From contig CAKOHH010000006.1 of NCBI GenBank assembly GCA_934085675.1, positions 1 to 57,573 on the forward strand: a stretch of 57,573 nucleotides of DNA. The letters run 5' to 3'. Of the stretch, positions 24,015 to 31,925 are shown piece by piece. Origin of the DNA: an uncultured Bacilli bacterium (lineage in GTDB: Bacteria > Bacillota_I > Bacilli_A > RF39 > UBA660). Made by a program: the position numbers and the translations under genes. Position 1 is the stretch's first letter, and the number at the start of each line of letters is the position of its first letter. The notes below the pieces were generated by a model, which saw only the letters and a program-made list of their open reading frames with translations, ran no database searches and was not told the DNA's origin.

Positions 24015-24449
24015 ATGGATGAAGAAACAAGAAGAGAAATAATTTTAGAACATTATATGCAACCACTTCATAAACATAAAACGGATGATGCTTCTTATGA
24101 AATGGTTAATACCAATAATTCTTCTTGTATTGATAATTTAGATATTTATGTTCAAATTAAAGATGATAAAATAAATGATATTTGTTTTGAAGGAGAGGCT
24201 TGTGCTATTTCTACATCATCTACTTCTATTATGATTCGTAATTTAATTGGTAAAACAATTGATGAAGCTTTAAATTATGTTGAAAATTTTGAAAATATGT
24301 TAAATGAAAAGCCATATGATGAAAGCATCTTAGAAGAAGGTCTTGTTTATCAAGAAATTTATAAGCAAGGCAATCGTAAGCACTGTGCTTATCTTCCTTA
24401 TGAAGGAATTAAAAAAGTCTTATTAAAAGAAAAAGAGAAGACAAAATAG
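24015..24449 (+). CDS. sufU: SufU, sulfur transfer protein
   Basis: 144 residues. It has the three zinc-binding cysteines of SufU: SSCIDN, GEACAISTSS and KHCAYLP. The Asp that completes the site is in SCIDNLD. In Gram-positives SufU accepts persulfide from SufS and supplies it to the scaffold. The start codon follows the sufS stop with no gap, so translation is coupled. A terminator ends the operon, with no sufB behind it. Confidence 0.93.
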   Translation: MDEETRREIILEHYMQPLHKHKTDDASYEMVNTNNSSCIDNLDIYVQIKDDKINDICFEGEACAISTSSTSIMIRNLIGKTIDEALNYVENFENMLNEKPYDESILEEGLVYQEIYKQGNRKHCAYLPYEGIKKVLLKEKEKTK

Positions 24450-24466
24450 CGAGTATTTTGTTTTTT
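24441..24466 (+). terminator. intrinsic terminator after sufU
   Basis: Perfect 8-bp stem (24441-24448 with 24454-24461), a 5-nt loop and a T run. It overlaps the sufU stop codon. Confidence 0.75.
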
Positions 24467-24500
24467 CTTGGAATATAACATCTCACTTTATAATAAATCA

Positions 24501-24529
24501 TTGTGGAATGGTTAAAATGTTAGTATAAT
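24501..24529 (+). promoter_or_regulatory. miaB promoter
   Basis: TTGTGG (24501-24506), 17-nt spacer, TATAAT (24524-24529), 31 nt before the miaB start. Confidence 0.55.
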
Positions 24530-24559
24530 TAGAGAGATTTAGGAAGTAGGAGGTTAGTT

Positions 24560-25966
24560 ATGAATTTACCAAATTTAAAAGAGGCTAAAAAAAGGGATGA
24601 AAAAGAAGTTTTATATATTAATCAACAATTAAGTGGTAATAATGCTTTCGCAGGCAAAAAATATTTTTTAAGAACTTATGGTTGTCAAATGAATGAGCAT
24701 GATTCTGAAGAAATTGAAGGCATTTTAGAATATTTAGGAATGACTTCTACAGATGAAATGGAAACGGCCGATGTTATCATTTTAAACACTTGTGCGATTA
24801 GAGAAAATGCCCATGATAAAGTATTTGGTTATTTAGGCCGAGTTAAACACTTAAAAAAAGAAAGACCAGATGTTATCTTAGCTATCGGAGGCTGTATGAG
24901 TCAAGAAGAAAAAATTGTTTCCGAAATAAAAGAAAGACATCCTTATGTCAATATTGTTTTTGGTACACATAACATTCATGAACTTGGGGAATATCTTTTG
25001 GATTGTGCTTCATCTAAACAGGATATTGAAGTCTTTAGTAAACAAGGGGATGTTATTGAAAACATACGTTATAAAAGAGCTAGTCACATAAGTGCTTGGG
25101 TAAATATTATTTATGGTTGTGATAAATTTTGTACTTATTGTATAGTACCTTATACAAGAGGTAAAGAACGTTCCAGAAAATTAGAAGAAATCATCAAGGA
25201 AGTAGAAAAGTTAAAAGAAGATGGTTATCAAGAAGTAACTTTGCTTGGCCAAAATGTTAATGCTTATGGTCATGATTTAAAAGATAATGTGTTATTTTCT
25301 GATTTACTTGAAGCTGTTGCTAAAACAGGTATTCCAAGAATACGTTTTGTCACTAGTCATCCGTGGAATTTTACAGATAAAATGATCGAAGTAATTAGTA
25401 AATATGATAACATTATGCCTTATATTCATTTACCTATTCAAAGTGGTTCTTCAAGAATTTTAAAACTCATGGGTCGTAGATACACCAAAGAACAATACTT
25501 AGAACTTTTCCATAAAATGAAAGAACAAATTCCGAATGTAGCCATTACCACAGATATTATTGTTGGGTTTCCTGGTGAAACAGAAGCCGATTTTAAAGAT
25601 ACATTAGATATTGTCGAAGAATGTCAATTTGATGGGGCTTATACCTTTATCTTTAGTCCAAGAGAAGGTACGCCTGCTAGTCTTATGAAAGATGAGACAC
25701 CTTTAAAAGAAAAAGAAGAAAGATTGTATCGTCTAAATGAAAGAGTAAATTATTATTCTAAACAAAATAATGAAAAACTACTTGATAAAATCGTTTCTGT
25801 TCTTGTCCTTGGCGTAAGTGAGAAAGATAGCAGTAAAGTCTATGGTTATACTGATACCATGAAACTTGTAAATATTAAGGCTTCAACAGACACGATTGGT
25901 AAAATTATTGATGTTAAAATTACGGATGCTAAAAGCTTTAGTTTAGATGGTGAATTAGTTATTTAA
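24560..25966 (+). CDS. miaB: MiaB, tRNA-2-methylthio-N6-dimethylallyladenosine synthase
   Basis: 468 residues. N-terminal UPF0004 domain with GCQMNEHDSE and two further cluster-binding cysteines (NTCAIRENA, GGCMSQEE), radical-SAM CxxxCxxC in YGCDKFCTYCIVPYTRG, and a C-terminal TRAM domain. It adds the methylthio group to A37 of tRNAs that read UNN codons, using two 4Fe-4S clusters. Its place directly after the suf operon fits its need for clusters. AGGAGG gives a strong ribosome site. Confidence 0.96.
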   Translation: MNLPNLKEAKKRDEKEVLYINQQLSGNNAFAGKKYFLRTYGCQMNEHDSEEIEGILEYLGMTSTDEMETADVIILNTCAIRENAHDKVFGYLGRVKHLKKERPDVILAIGGCMSQEEKIVSEIKERHPYVNIVFGTHNIHELGEYLLDCASSKQDIEVFSKQGDVIENIRYKRASHISAWVNIIYGCDKFCTYCIVPYTRGKERSRKLEEIIKEVEKLKEDGYQEVTLLGQNVNAYGHDLKDNVLFSDLLEAVAKTGIPRIRFVTSHPWNFTDKMIEVISKYDNIMPYIHLPIQSGSSRILKLMGRRYTKEQYLELFHKMKEQIPNVAITTDIIVGFPGETEADFKDTLDIVEECQFDGAYTFIFSPREGTPASLMKDETPLKEKEERLYRLNERVNYYSKQNNEKLLDKIVSVLVLGVSEKDSSKVYGYTDTMKLVNIKASTDTIGKIIDVKITDAKSFSLDGELVI

Positions 25967-25990
25967 ATTGCAAGAAATTGCAATTTTTTT
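25965..25990 (+). terminator. intrinsic terminator after miaB
   Basis: 8-bp stem (25966-25973 with 25978-25985), GAAA loop, then a T run. Confidence 0.75.
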
Positions 25991-25993
25991 ATG

Positions 25994-26023
25994 TTGACAT
26001 AACTATTGCTTACCTAATATATC
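25994..26023 (+). promoter_or_regulatory. possible promoter
   Basis: Consensus TTGACA (25994-25999) with an 18-nt spacer to TATATC (26018-26023). The start codon is 87 nt further, giving a moderately long leader in which I see no clear structure. Confidence 0.4.
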
Positions 26024-26109
26024 TTTTATATACTTATTTTGTTTGAGAAATATTCTTTTCTTCGACAAGAAAACAGTTCCTTTTATGTTACTCTTTAAAA
26101 GAGGCAAAT

Positions 26110-26544
26110 ATGAAAAAGAAAATTTTGACAATATTAATAGCTATAGCTGTTGGAGCAATACTTGCTTTTCCTACTTTATCCATGGCTTTTAAAGAAAATA
26201 TAAAAAAAGAAAATATGTATGTTTTACAGTTAGGTGTTTTTAAAAATTATGCTAATGCTTTAGAAAAAAAAGAAAGTGTTAAAGGTTCGATGATTTATCA
26301 AAATAAAGGACTATATTATGTTTTAGCAGGTCTTTCTAAAGAAGAGACTGGTCTTTATAAAATAGAAAAATATTTGCAAACTGACAATATTTCTTATTAT
26401 AAAAAGCAAATGCCAATTTCTTATTATCCGAATAACTTAGAAAAATATAATTTGTTATTAAAAAAGGCAAGTGATGAGGAAACGATTAAGAGTTTAAATG
26501 ATAAAGTGTTGAAAGAAGTGGTGAAAAGTGAGCTTCAAAATTAA
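26110..26544 (+). CDS. SPOR-like domain protein with N-terminal membrane anchor
   Basis: 144 residues: one membrane helix or signal (about 5-27) and a domain whose YVLQLGVFKNYANALEKKE segment is typical of SPOR domains, which bind peptidoglycan lacking stem peptides at division sites. The second half is helical with charged residues. AAAGAGG precedes the ATG. It overlaps the radC gene by 17 nt, so the two are cotranscribed. The SPOR call rests on a short stretch and on size. Confidence 0.6.
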   Translation: MKKKILTILIAIAVGAILAFPTLSMAFKENIKKENMYVLQLGVFKNYANALEKKESVKGSMIYQNKGLYYVLAGLSKEETGLYKIEKYLQTDNISYYKKQMPISYYPNNLEKYNLLLKKASDEETIKSLNDKVLKEVVKSELQN

Positions 26545-27208
26545 AGATTTACCTGATGAAGAAAAGCCAAGGGAAAAGGCTATTTTGCAAGGAGTTGAAA
26601 ATTTAACAATTCCAGAACTCATGGCAATTATTATTAAAACAGGGACTAAAGAGGAATCAGCAAAAGACTTAGGGGTAAGATTATATAATGAAATAGGGTG
26701 TGCAGAAGGTTTAAGAAATTTACGTTTAGCAAGTTTAACTCGTTTAAAAGGTATTGGTAAAACAAAGGCTATTTCTTTAATGGCTGCGGTGGAACTTGGT
26801 AAAAGAATAAATGTTAATAATATAATAAGTTTAAAAAAAATTCATGAAACAAAGGATGTCTATTTTTATTATGGTTCTTCTTTTTTATTTGAAGAACAAG
26901 AAAAATTATTAGCCCTTTTTTTAAACAGTAAAAATGAAGTATTAAAAGAAAAAATAATATTTATGGGTACAGCAAATCAAAGTATTGTTCATCCTCGTGA
27001 TATTTTTAAAGAAGCTATTTTAAATAACGCGATTAAAATAATAATTGTTCATAATCATCCAAGTGGAAATGTAAGTCCTAGCCTGGAAGATAAGAAATTT
27101 ACCCAAAAGTTAAAAGAGGCGGGAGAACTTCTTTCTATACCCTTATTAGATCATATTATTATCGGAAAAAACACTTATTTTAGTTTTTTAGAGCAAAATC
27201 TTTTATAA
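26528..27208 (+). CDS. radC: RadC-family JAB1/MPN protein
   Basis: 226 residues. N-terminal helix-hairpin-helix region (LRLASLTRLKGIGKTKA) and a C-terminal MPN metal-binding domain with HNHPSGNVSPSLED. It belongs to the family long called RadC, whose role in DNA repair is doubtful. A deubiquitinase-like metalloprotease fold is present, but no substrate is known. The start is GTG 26528, inside the end of the SPOR gene; no nearer ATG exists before the conserved IKDLPDEEKPREK opening. Confidence 0.9.
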   Translation: MSFKIKDLPDEEKPREKAILQGVENLTIPELMAIIIKTGTKEESAKDLGVRLYNEIGCAEGLRNLRLASLTRLKGIGKTKAISLMAAVELGKRINVNNIISLKKIHETKDVYFYYGSSFLFEEQEKLLALFLNSKNEVLKEKIIFMGTANQSIVHPRDIFKEAILNNAIKIIIVHNHPSGNVSPSLEDKKFTQKLKEAGELLSIPLLDHIIIGKNTYFSFLEQNLL

Positions 27209-27214
27209 AAGATT
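27197..27214. repeat. 18-bp perfect palindrome
   Basis: A self-complementary stretch of A/T-rich sequence spans the radC stop codon and touches the -35 box of the next promoter. It could be a terminator remnant or an operator. Confidence 0.4.
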
Positions 27215-27242
27215 GACTTTACATTTTTAATTTAGATATAAT
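27213..27242 (+). promoter_or_regulatory. promoter of the VanZ-like gene
   Basis: TTGACT (27213-27218), 18-nt spacer, TATAAT (27237-27242), 27 nt before the start codon. Confidence 0.6.
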
Positions 27243-27269
27243 TTTGATGTTTTAGAAAGAAGTTTATTT

Positions 27270-27695
27270 ATGAAATACAAGAAAGTAATCGCGTGGCTTT
27301 TATTTGTTTCCTGGCTCATTTTAATTTTTTATTTTTCCAATCAACCAGGAAGTATTAGTAGTGATTTATCAAACAATGTCTTAAAAACTATTTTAAATAA
27401 TTTAGCAATTTCCAACTTCGCTGTTTTAGCTGGTATTTTAAGAAAACTTGCCCATTTTAGTGAATACTTTATTTTAAGCTTTTTAACTCTTAATTTAGTA
27501 AAACAGTATAAAGTTGTTTCTCCCTATGACTTTATACTTGTGATGTTTTTTTGCTTTTTCTATGCTTCTTCAGATGAATTTCATCAATTGTTTATTGAAA
27601 ATAGAACGGCATCTTTTTTAGATGTTCTCTTAGATTATAGTGGTAGCCTACTTTATTTAACTATAATTGGTTTTAAAAGAAACTTGATTGATTAA
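27270..27695 (+). CDS. VanZ-family membrane protein
   Basis: 141 residues with about four hydrophobic segments. Family landmarks are FYFSNQPGS after the first helix, RKLAHFSEYFIL in the second, and DEFHQLFIENRTASFLDVLLDYSG in the fourth. VanZ proteins are linked to low-level teicoplanin resistance in enterococci; most relatives have no known role. AGAAAG precedes the ATG weakly. It has its own promoter and seems monocistronic. Confidence 0.85.
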   Translation: MKYKKVIAWLLFVSWLILIFYFSNQPGSISSDLSNNVLKTILNNLAISNFAVLAGILRKLAHFSEYFILSFLTLNLVKQYKVVSPYDFILVMFFCFFYASSDEFHQLFIENRTASFLDVLLDYSGSLLYLTIIGFKRNLID

Positions 27696-27745
27696 TGCAT
27701 AAAAAAGTTTTATAATAATTCCTGCAAATTATTTAAGGAGTTTTT

Positions 27746-28258
27746 ATGACAAATCAAAAATATCAAAAAGAATTAAGACATGATATTAAAAAAATCGAAT
27801 TTTCTTTACAGCATCCCCAATATATGCATTTAAAAATGGATAATCGTCTTAAAACAATAAAATTTTTACGAAAATTAAATAAATTATGTCCTTTTTTTTT
27901 AGCGGCAGTTATTTCTTTTTCTAGCCAATATGCTTTAAAAGTTACGCCATTTTTAATTGATGAACGTCTTGAATTTACTTTAGATGATGAAATAAGTAAT
28001 GAAAAAGAATCGGCTAATGAAAATGCTTTTTGGACCTGTTTTTACTTATTTCATGTTGTTTCTTTAGGTGGCGTCTTAAATTTTTTCTATAAAACATATT
28101 ATGGCGATGCCATCTTAGAAAACTTAAATAACGAATTATCTTATACTTTAGAGTATCAAAAAGATTATTATGAACTTTTAAAATCTCTATTAGAAATCAA
28201 AAAGAATGATTTACAGTTATTACAAAATGATGAGGAAAAAGAAAGAAGAAAATTATGA
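27746..28258 (+). CDS. unknown membrane protein upstream of an amidoligase
   Basis: 170 residues that I do not recognise. Two hydrophobic segments (about 51-70 and 96-117) are flanked by a charged N-terminus and a long charged helical C-terminus (about 125-170). It overlaps the amidoligase gene by 4 nt (ATGA), so both are made together and may act together. AAGGAG gives a good ribosome site. A membrane anchor or partner for the ligase is a reasonable guess only. Confidence 0.65.
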   Translation: MTNQKYQKELRHDIKKIEFSLQHPQYMHLKMDNRLKTIKFLRKLNKLCPFFLAAVISFSSQYALKVTPFLIDERLEFTLDDEISNEKESANENAFWTCFYLFHVVSLGGVLNFFYKTYYGDAILENLNNELSYTLEYQKDYYELLKSLLEIKKNDLQLLQNDEEKERRKL

Positions 28259-29208
28259 TTAACAATTTCAGTCAATTAAAAGGAAATGATTTAAAAGAAT
28301 TATTAACGCAAGTAGAAAAATTTCCTTTTTTATATCGGGAACTTTTAAACTTTCCTGAAAATATTTCTATGGGCGTAGAAGTAGAATTTGAAAAAGCAAA
28401 TGTGCATTTAATTTGGCCTTTTATGAAAAATTATCCAGGTTGGAAAATAAAAAAGGATTATTCTTTAAAAAACGGTTTAGAAATTAATACGCCTATTATG
28501 TATAATCAACAAAAAGATTGGCAAGCCTTAAAAGAAGTTTTACAAGAGTTACAAAAAGAAAAGGTAAATTCTCATGGTCATGCGGGAACGCATTTTCATC
28601 TTGGCACGCCAATTTTAGGAAATGATGTGGCCTCTTGGCAAAATTTTTTACTCATGTATGCTTACTATGAAGATATTTTAGTTCATTTTTTCTACGGTGA
28701 AAGAACAAAAGAACGAATTACCTTTAAACGGTTCAGTCAACCTTTAGCCCCTTTATTAAGTGCTTCAGTAGATAAAATTGTGTCTTTATCACGTGTGGAA
28801 AATATTATGGCTTTTTTTCCTCATACACACGAGAGTGCAATATCTTTAAATAATGTTGTGTTTCAACGTTTAAATAAGAATGAAGAATATAATACTATTG
28901 AATTTAGAGCCCCGAATGGGACGATAAATGAAACGGTATGTCAAAATAATATCAATGCTGGTGTTTGGCTTCTTTTAGGCGCAAAAAATAATAATATTGA
29001 TAAAGAATATTTAGCTTATCAATTAAAAAATCATCCTATCTCTGCTTCCCAAATTTACTTATATCGTTATATTAATATAAGTAAAGCTTTAGAATTTTGT
29101 GATTTAGTTTTTAAAGATGAAATGGATAAAATATATTTTTTAAAGCAATATTTAAAAGGCTATCAGGAAAATAAAAATACGATTTTAGAAAGAAAAATTA
29201 AATTTTAG
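28255..29208 (+). CDS. amidoligase-family protein (COOH-NH2 ligase)
   Basis: 317 residues. The opening MGVEVEFE, the central HGHAGTHFHLG and the later TIEFRAPNGT match the conserved acidic and histidine motifs of the Amidoligase_2 family, which shares the glutamine-synthetase-like fold and is predicted to join carboxyl and amine groups. In Gram-positives such enzymes are often placed near envelope genes. Here it follows a membrane protein and precedes a PBP, which suggests modification of peptidoglycan or another envelope polymer (inference). The last ~75 codons are duplicated 2.2 kb downstream, in the decayed region before the PBP. Confidence 0.75.
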   Translation: MINNFSQLKGNDLKELLTQVEKFPFLYRELLNFPENISMGVEVEFEKANVHLIWPFMKNYPGWKIKKDYSLKNGLEINTPIMYNQQKDWQALKEVLQELQKEKVNSHGHAGTHFHLGTPILGNDVASWQNFLLMYAYYEDILVHFFYGERTKERITFKRFSQPLAPLLSASVDKIVSLSRVENIMAFFPHTHESAISLNNVVFQRLNKNEEYNTIEFRAPNGTINETVCQNNINAGVWLLLGAKNNNIDKEYLAYQLKNHPISASQIYLYRYINISKALEFCDLVFKDEMDKIYFLKQYLKGYQENKNTILERKIKF

Positions 29209-29272
29209 CATAAACTTTAACCGGTGAGTTGAATGTTTTTTGATAAGATACATAGTCGTATACGTTTTTTCC
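29183..29272 (+). repeat. amidoligase-PBP junction repeat, copy A
   Basis: This stretch, from the last codons of the intact amidoligase to the first codons of a broken PBP copy, recurs at 31443-31530 (copy B) and 31831-31925 (copy C). All copies include the ribosome site GGTGAG and ATGTTTTTTGATAAGATA. Copies A and B continue upstream for more than 200 bp of amidoligase sequence. Confidence 0.85.
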
Positions 29273-29455
29273 TATGCCAAAAAAGCCAAGCATTGAAAGA
29301 GCCCATCCTGAGGGAAGACAACTGTCTTATGAAGCAGCTTTCCAAATTGAAGAACTTCATTTTGAAGGGAGTTTATTTAGTTAAAGAAAATCCGTACGGG
29401 ACGGTTTTGTTTCACTTGGATTAATAAATTAATGTCGTATTATTAAGTATTAAGA
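29233..29455 (+). pseudogene. decayed PBP copy (N-terminal and internal fragments)
   Basis: A 63-codon frame begins MFFDKIHSRIRFF, identical to the start of the intact PBP at 31881. It then jumps to a segment like its residues ~113-158 (IERVHPEGRQLSY region; here ALKEPILREDN and GVYLVKENPYGTV). The DNA then matches the intact gene again near 32941-32985 (CACTTGGA..TTAATAAATTAATGTC). Large internal deletions and frameshifts leave no catalytic motif. It is a dead duplicate, not a small gene. Confidence 0.85.
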
Positions 29456-29572
29456 TTATTTTGCCACTGCATTTATAGCAATAAGTGTGAGTATATCAAA
29501 ACTCATAAAATTGTAAACATTTGCTTATAAAAGATGCATATTTTGTAAGTGGGAGTATATTTGCTGAAAAAG

Positions 29573-29597
29573 TCAACGATGATAAGTTGATTTTTTT
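29573..29597 (+). terminator. terminator-like hairpin before abiE
   Basis: 5-bp stem (29573-29577 with 29586-29590), an 8-nt loop and a seven-T run. It would shield the abiE promoter from read-through. The rest of 29456-29679 is AT-rich with no gene visible. Confidence 0.5.
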
Positions 29598-29644
29598 CTT
29601 GTTTAAAATTTAGAGTATTTACAATTAAAAAAAATATAAAGATA

Positions 29645-29681
29645 TTTTCAAATACACTTAAATATGATATAATTTAAGTGT
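29645..29681 (+). promoter_or_regulatory. abiE promoter with overlapping inverted-repeat operator
   Basis: TTTTCA (29645-29650), 17-nt spacer and TATAAT (29668-29673). A perfect 10-bp inverted repeat (ACACTTAAAT at 29654-29663, ATTTAAGTGT at 29672-29681) brackets the -10 box. AbiEi antitoxins repress their own promoters through inverted repeats, so this is the likely autoregulatory site. Confidence 0.7.
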
Positions 29682-29694
29682 GAAAGGAAAAAAT

Positions 29695-30282
29695 ATGGAA
29701 TACGAAAATAAAATTTTAAATTTATTTAGAAATGGTTATCTGACTACTAGAAATGTTACTACTAATAATATTCCTAGGACTTATCTTACTAAACTTATTA
29801 AAGAAAATAAAATAGAAAGAGTAAGCCGTGGGGTATATATTAAAAAGAATGTTTTAGTAGATGAATTTGTGGTTTTGCAAAACAAAAGTAAATATGCTAT
29901 TTATTCTAATACAACAGCACTTTATTTGCATGGATTTTCTAATAGAATTCCTATTAGATATGATATTACAATTAAAAGTGGGTACAAAGGTTCACTTCAA
30001 AAAGAGGATAATGTTAATTTATTTTATACAAAGAATGAATTATTAGATTTAGGAGTAATTAATTATAAATTAGATTCTGGCAATATTATTAGAGTTTACG
30101 ATTTAGATAAAACTATCTGTGATATTATCAAAAATAAAAAGAAAATAGATGCAGAAATTTTTAATAAGGCCATTAGAGAGTACTTTTATAGTAAAAAGAA
30201 AAATACTTTAAAACTGTACGAATATGCTAAGAAGATGGGTATTTATAATAAAGTAAGAGATACTTTTGAGGTGTTACAATGA
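29695..30282 (+). CDS. abiEi: AbiEi-type antitoxin
   Basis: About 195 residues. The N-terminal winged helix (LFRNGYLTTRNVTTNNIPRTYL...RVSRGVYI) and the following domain (YAIYSNTTALYLHGFSNRIP...VYDLDKTICDII) match AbiEi antitoxins of type IV toxin-antitoxin systems. It represses its operon and blocks the AbiEii nucleotidyltransferase. ATG 29695 is chosen because GAAAGGA precedes it by 6 nt and an in-frame GTG overlaps that site. Its stop overlaps the abiEii start (ATGA). The frame is intact although the toxin is broken. Confidence 0.85.
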   Translation: MEYENKILNLFRNGYLTTRNVTTNNIPRTYLTKLIKENKIERVSRGVYIKKNVLVDEFVVLQNKSKYAIYSNTTALYLHGFSNRIPIRYDITIKSGYKGSLQKEDNVNLFYTKNELLDLGVINYKLDSGNIIRVYDLDKTICDIIKNKKKIDAEIFNKAIREYFYSKKKNTLKLYEYAKKMGIYNKVRDTFEVLQ

Positions 30283-31130
30283 TTAAAAATAGAGATAGTT
30301 TAAAGGCAAAAGCATCTAATTTATCTAATAAAATTAATATTCCTAATAAATATTTAATTCAAAACTTTATGTTTTAAGCCTTATTAAAAAGAATATCAAA
30401 GTCTAAGTATAAAGATAAATTTATAATTAAAGGTGGACTCTTATTATCATCTATATTTGATGTAAATTTAAGAAGTACTATGGATTTAGATACTACCATA
30501 AAAGGATTATCACTAGATAGAGAAACTATTACTAAAGTTATTAATGATATTATTAGTATTGAAATAGGAGATAATATCAAACTTGAAATAGAAAATATAA
30601 AAGATATTAGAGAAGAAGAATTATATTCAGGTTTTAATATCAATTTAAAAGCAGAATTTGATGGTTTGAAAACCAATTTAATGATTGATATAACTACAGG
30701 AGATGTTATTACTTATAAAGAAGTTGAGTTTAAATACAATACTTTATTTGATAATGAAATCATTAATATTATGACCTATAATTATGAAACCATACTAGCA
30801 GAAAAGTTTGAATCAATAATTAGTAGAAATATAGATAATACTAGAATGAAAGATTACTATGATTTATACATGTTTGTTAATTTAAAGTGGGCCGATATTA
30901 ATAAAGATACTTTAAGAAAAGCAATTATAAACACTGCTAAAAATCGTAAAACTTTAGAGTATATAGATAATGCTGGTAAATATATAGAATTAATTAGTGA
31001 TGATTCAAGATTAAAATCACTATGGAATAGTTATAAAAGTAACTATGATTATGCAAAAGATATAGATTTTGTTGACACAATAAATGCTATAAAAGTAATT
31101 AGTGAAGTCGTTGTACCAGTCGAGGTCTAA
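30279..31130 (+). pseudogene. abiEii: AbiEii-type toxin interrupted by an in-frame stop
   Basis: The frame begins MIKNRDSLKAKASNLSNKI at the ATGA overlap and reads through ...NFMF, then TAA (30375-30377), then continues in the same frame for 250 codons to 31130. Relatives have Glu after this MF, so a single GAA to TAA change is the simplest explanation. After the stop come KGGLLLSSI and RSTMDLDTT, the nucleotidyltransferase motif with its two Asp. An internal start at 30480 would lack the KGG part. The toxin should therefore be inactive unless the stop is read through. Confidence 0.85.
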
Positions 31131-31198
31131 GTAGAAGGAAGTAAAAAAAGCTAAGAAAGAAATTAGAACTTAAAGGGCGCTAATATTAAATAGATTCA

Positions 31199-31468
31199 CA
31201 AGGTTGGAAAATAAAAAAAGACTATTCTTTAAAAATAGGAGCTAAAAATAATAATCTTGATAAAGAATATTTTGCTTATCAATTAAAAAATCATCCTATC
31301 TCTGCTTCCCAAATTTACTTATATCGTTATATTAATATAAGTAAAGCTTTAGAATTTTGTGATTTAGTTTTTAAAGATGAAATGGATAAAATATATTTTT
31401 TAAAGCAATATTTAAAAGGATATCAAGAAAATAAAGGTATGATTTTAGAAAGAAAAATTAAATTTTAG
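31199..31468 (+). pseudogene. decayed amidoligase copy
   Basis: Positions 31199-31230 match the intact amidoligase near 28437 (AGGTTGGAAAATAAAAAAAG), and 31235-31468 match its 3' end (from about 28976 to 29208) almost base for base. About 500 bp in between are missing. The copy has no start. It ends at the same stop and runs into junction repeat copy B. Confidence 0.85.
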
Positions 31469-31530
31469 CATAAACTTTAACCGGTGAGTTGAATGTTTTT
31501 TGATAAGATATATAGACGTATATGCTTTTT
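31443..31530 (+). repeat. amidoligase-PBP junction repeat, copy B
   Basis: Second copy of the junction. The PBP part (from ATG 31492) is intact for about 20 codons (MFFDKI then diverged) and then turns into unrelated AT-rich sequence around 31556. Confidence 0.85.
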
Positions 31531-31629
31531 CTTTTTATTAATTTGTTACTTTTAAAATTAAAATAATACTTAAGTAAGAAACATAACTTAATAAATTGAT
31601 ATTTTTTAGGAACAATGCTATCTTTTTCC

Positions 31630-31850
31630 TAGAAAAAGAACATGAAGTAAATGAATCTCATACAAAAGTGGCCTTACTATATAAACAAGAAAGATTATGA
31701 ATAAGTGTTTTGCTATGGACTAAGTGAAGATGAGCCAGTGATATTGTTAATTAATAGAGAGATACATGGGAAAGATGATGTTATAAGAATTTGTGCGATT
31801 ATATTTTTCAAGATGGCGCATAGAAGAATATTTTAGAAAGAAAAATTAAA
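31630..31850 (+). pseudogene. IS4-type transposase remnant
   Basis: Pieces of a transposase C-terminus can be read with frame changes: EHEVNESHTKVALLYKQERL (about 31637-31696), then YGLSEDEPVILLINREIHG (about 31716-31770), then SRWRIEEYFR (about 31808-31840). The last is the typical YREK-type end of IS4-like DDE transposases. Frameshifts make it dead. Its end abuts junction repeat copy C at a short stretch of shared sequence. Confidence 0.6.
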
Positions 31851-31925
31851 TTTTAGCATAAACTTTAACAGGTGAGCTGAATGTTTTTTGATAAGATACA
31901 TAGTCGTATACGCTTTTTCTTTTTA
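31831..31925 (+). repeat. amidoligase-PBP junction repeat, copy C
   Basis: Third copy, running into the intact PBP. Only about 20 bp of amidoligase end remain before the transposase remnant. Confidence 0.85.

Noticed and set aside
29233..29424. A 63-residue novel gene
   Set aside because: The DNA matches separate pieces of the intact PBP gene, so it is a duplicate remnant.
30480..31130. An independent 216-residue toxin starting at 30480
   Set aside because: It has no ribosome site, lacks the KGG part of the nucleotidyltransferase motif, and the frame continues upstream to the true abiEii start through one stop codon.
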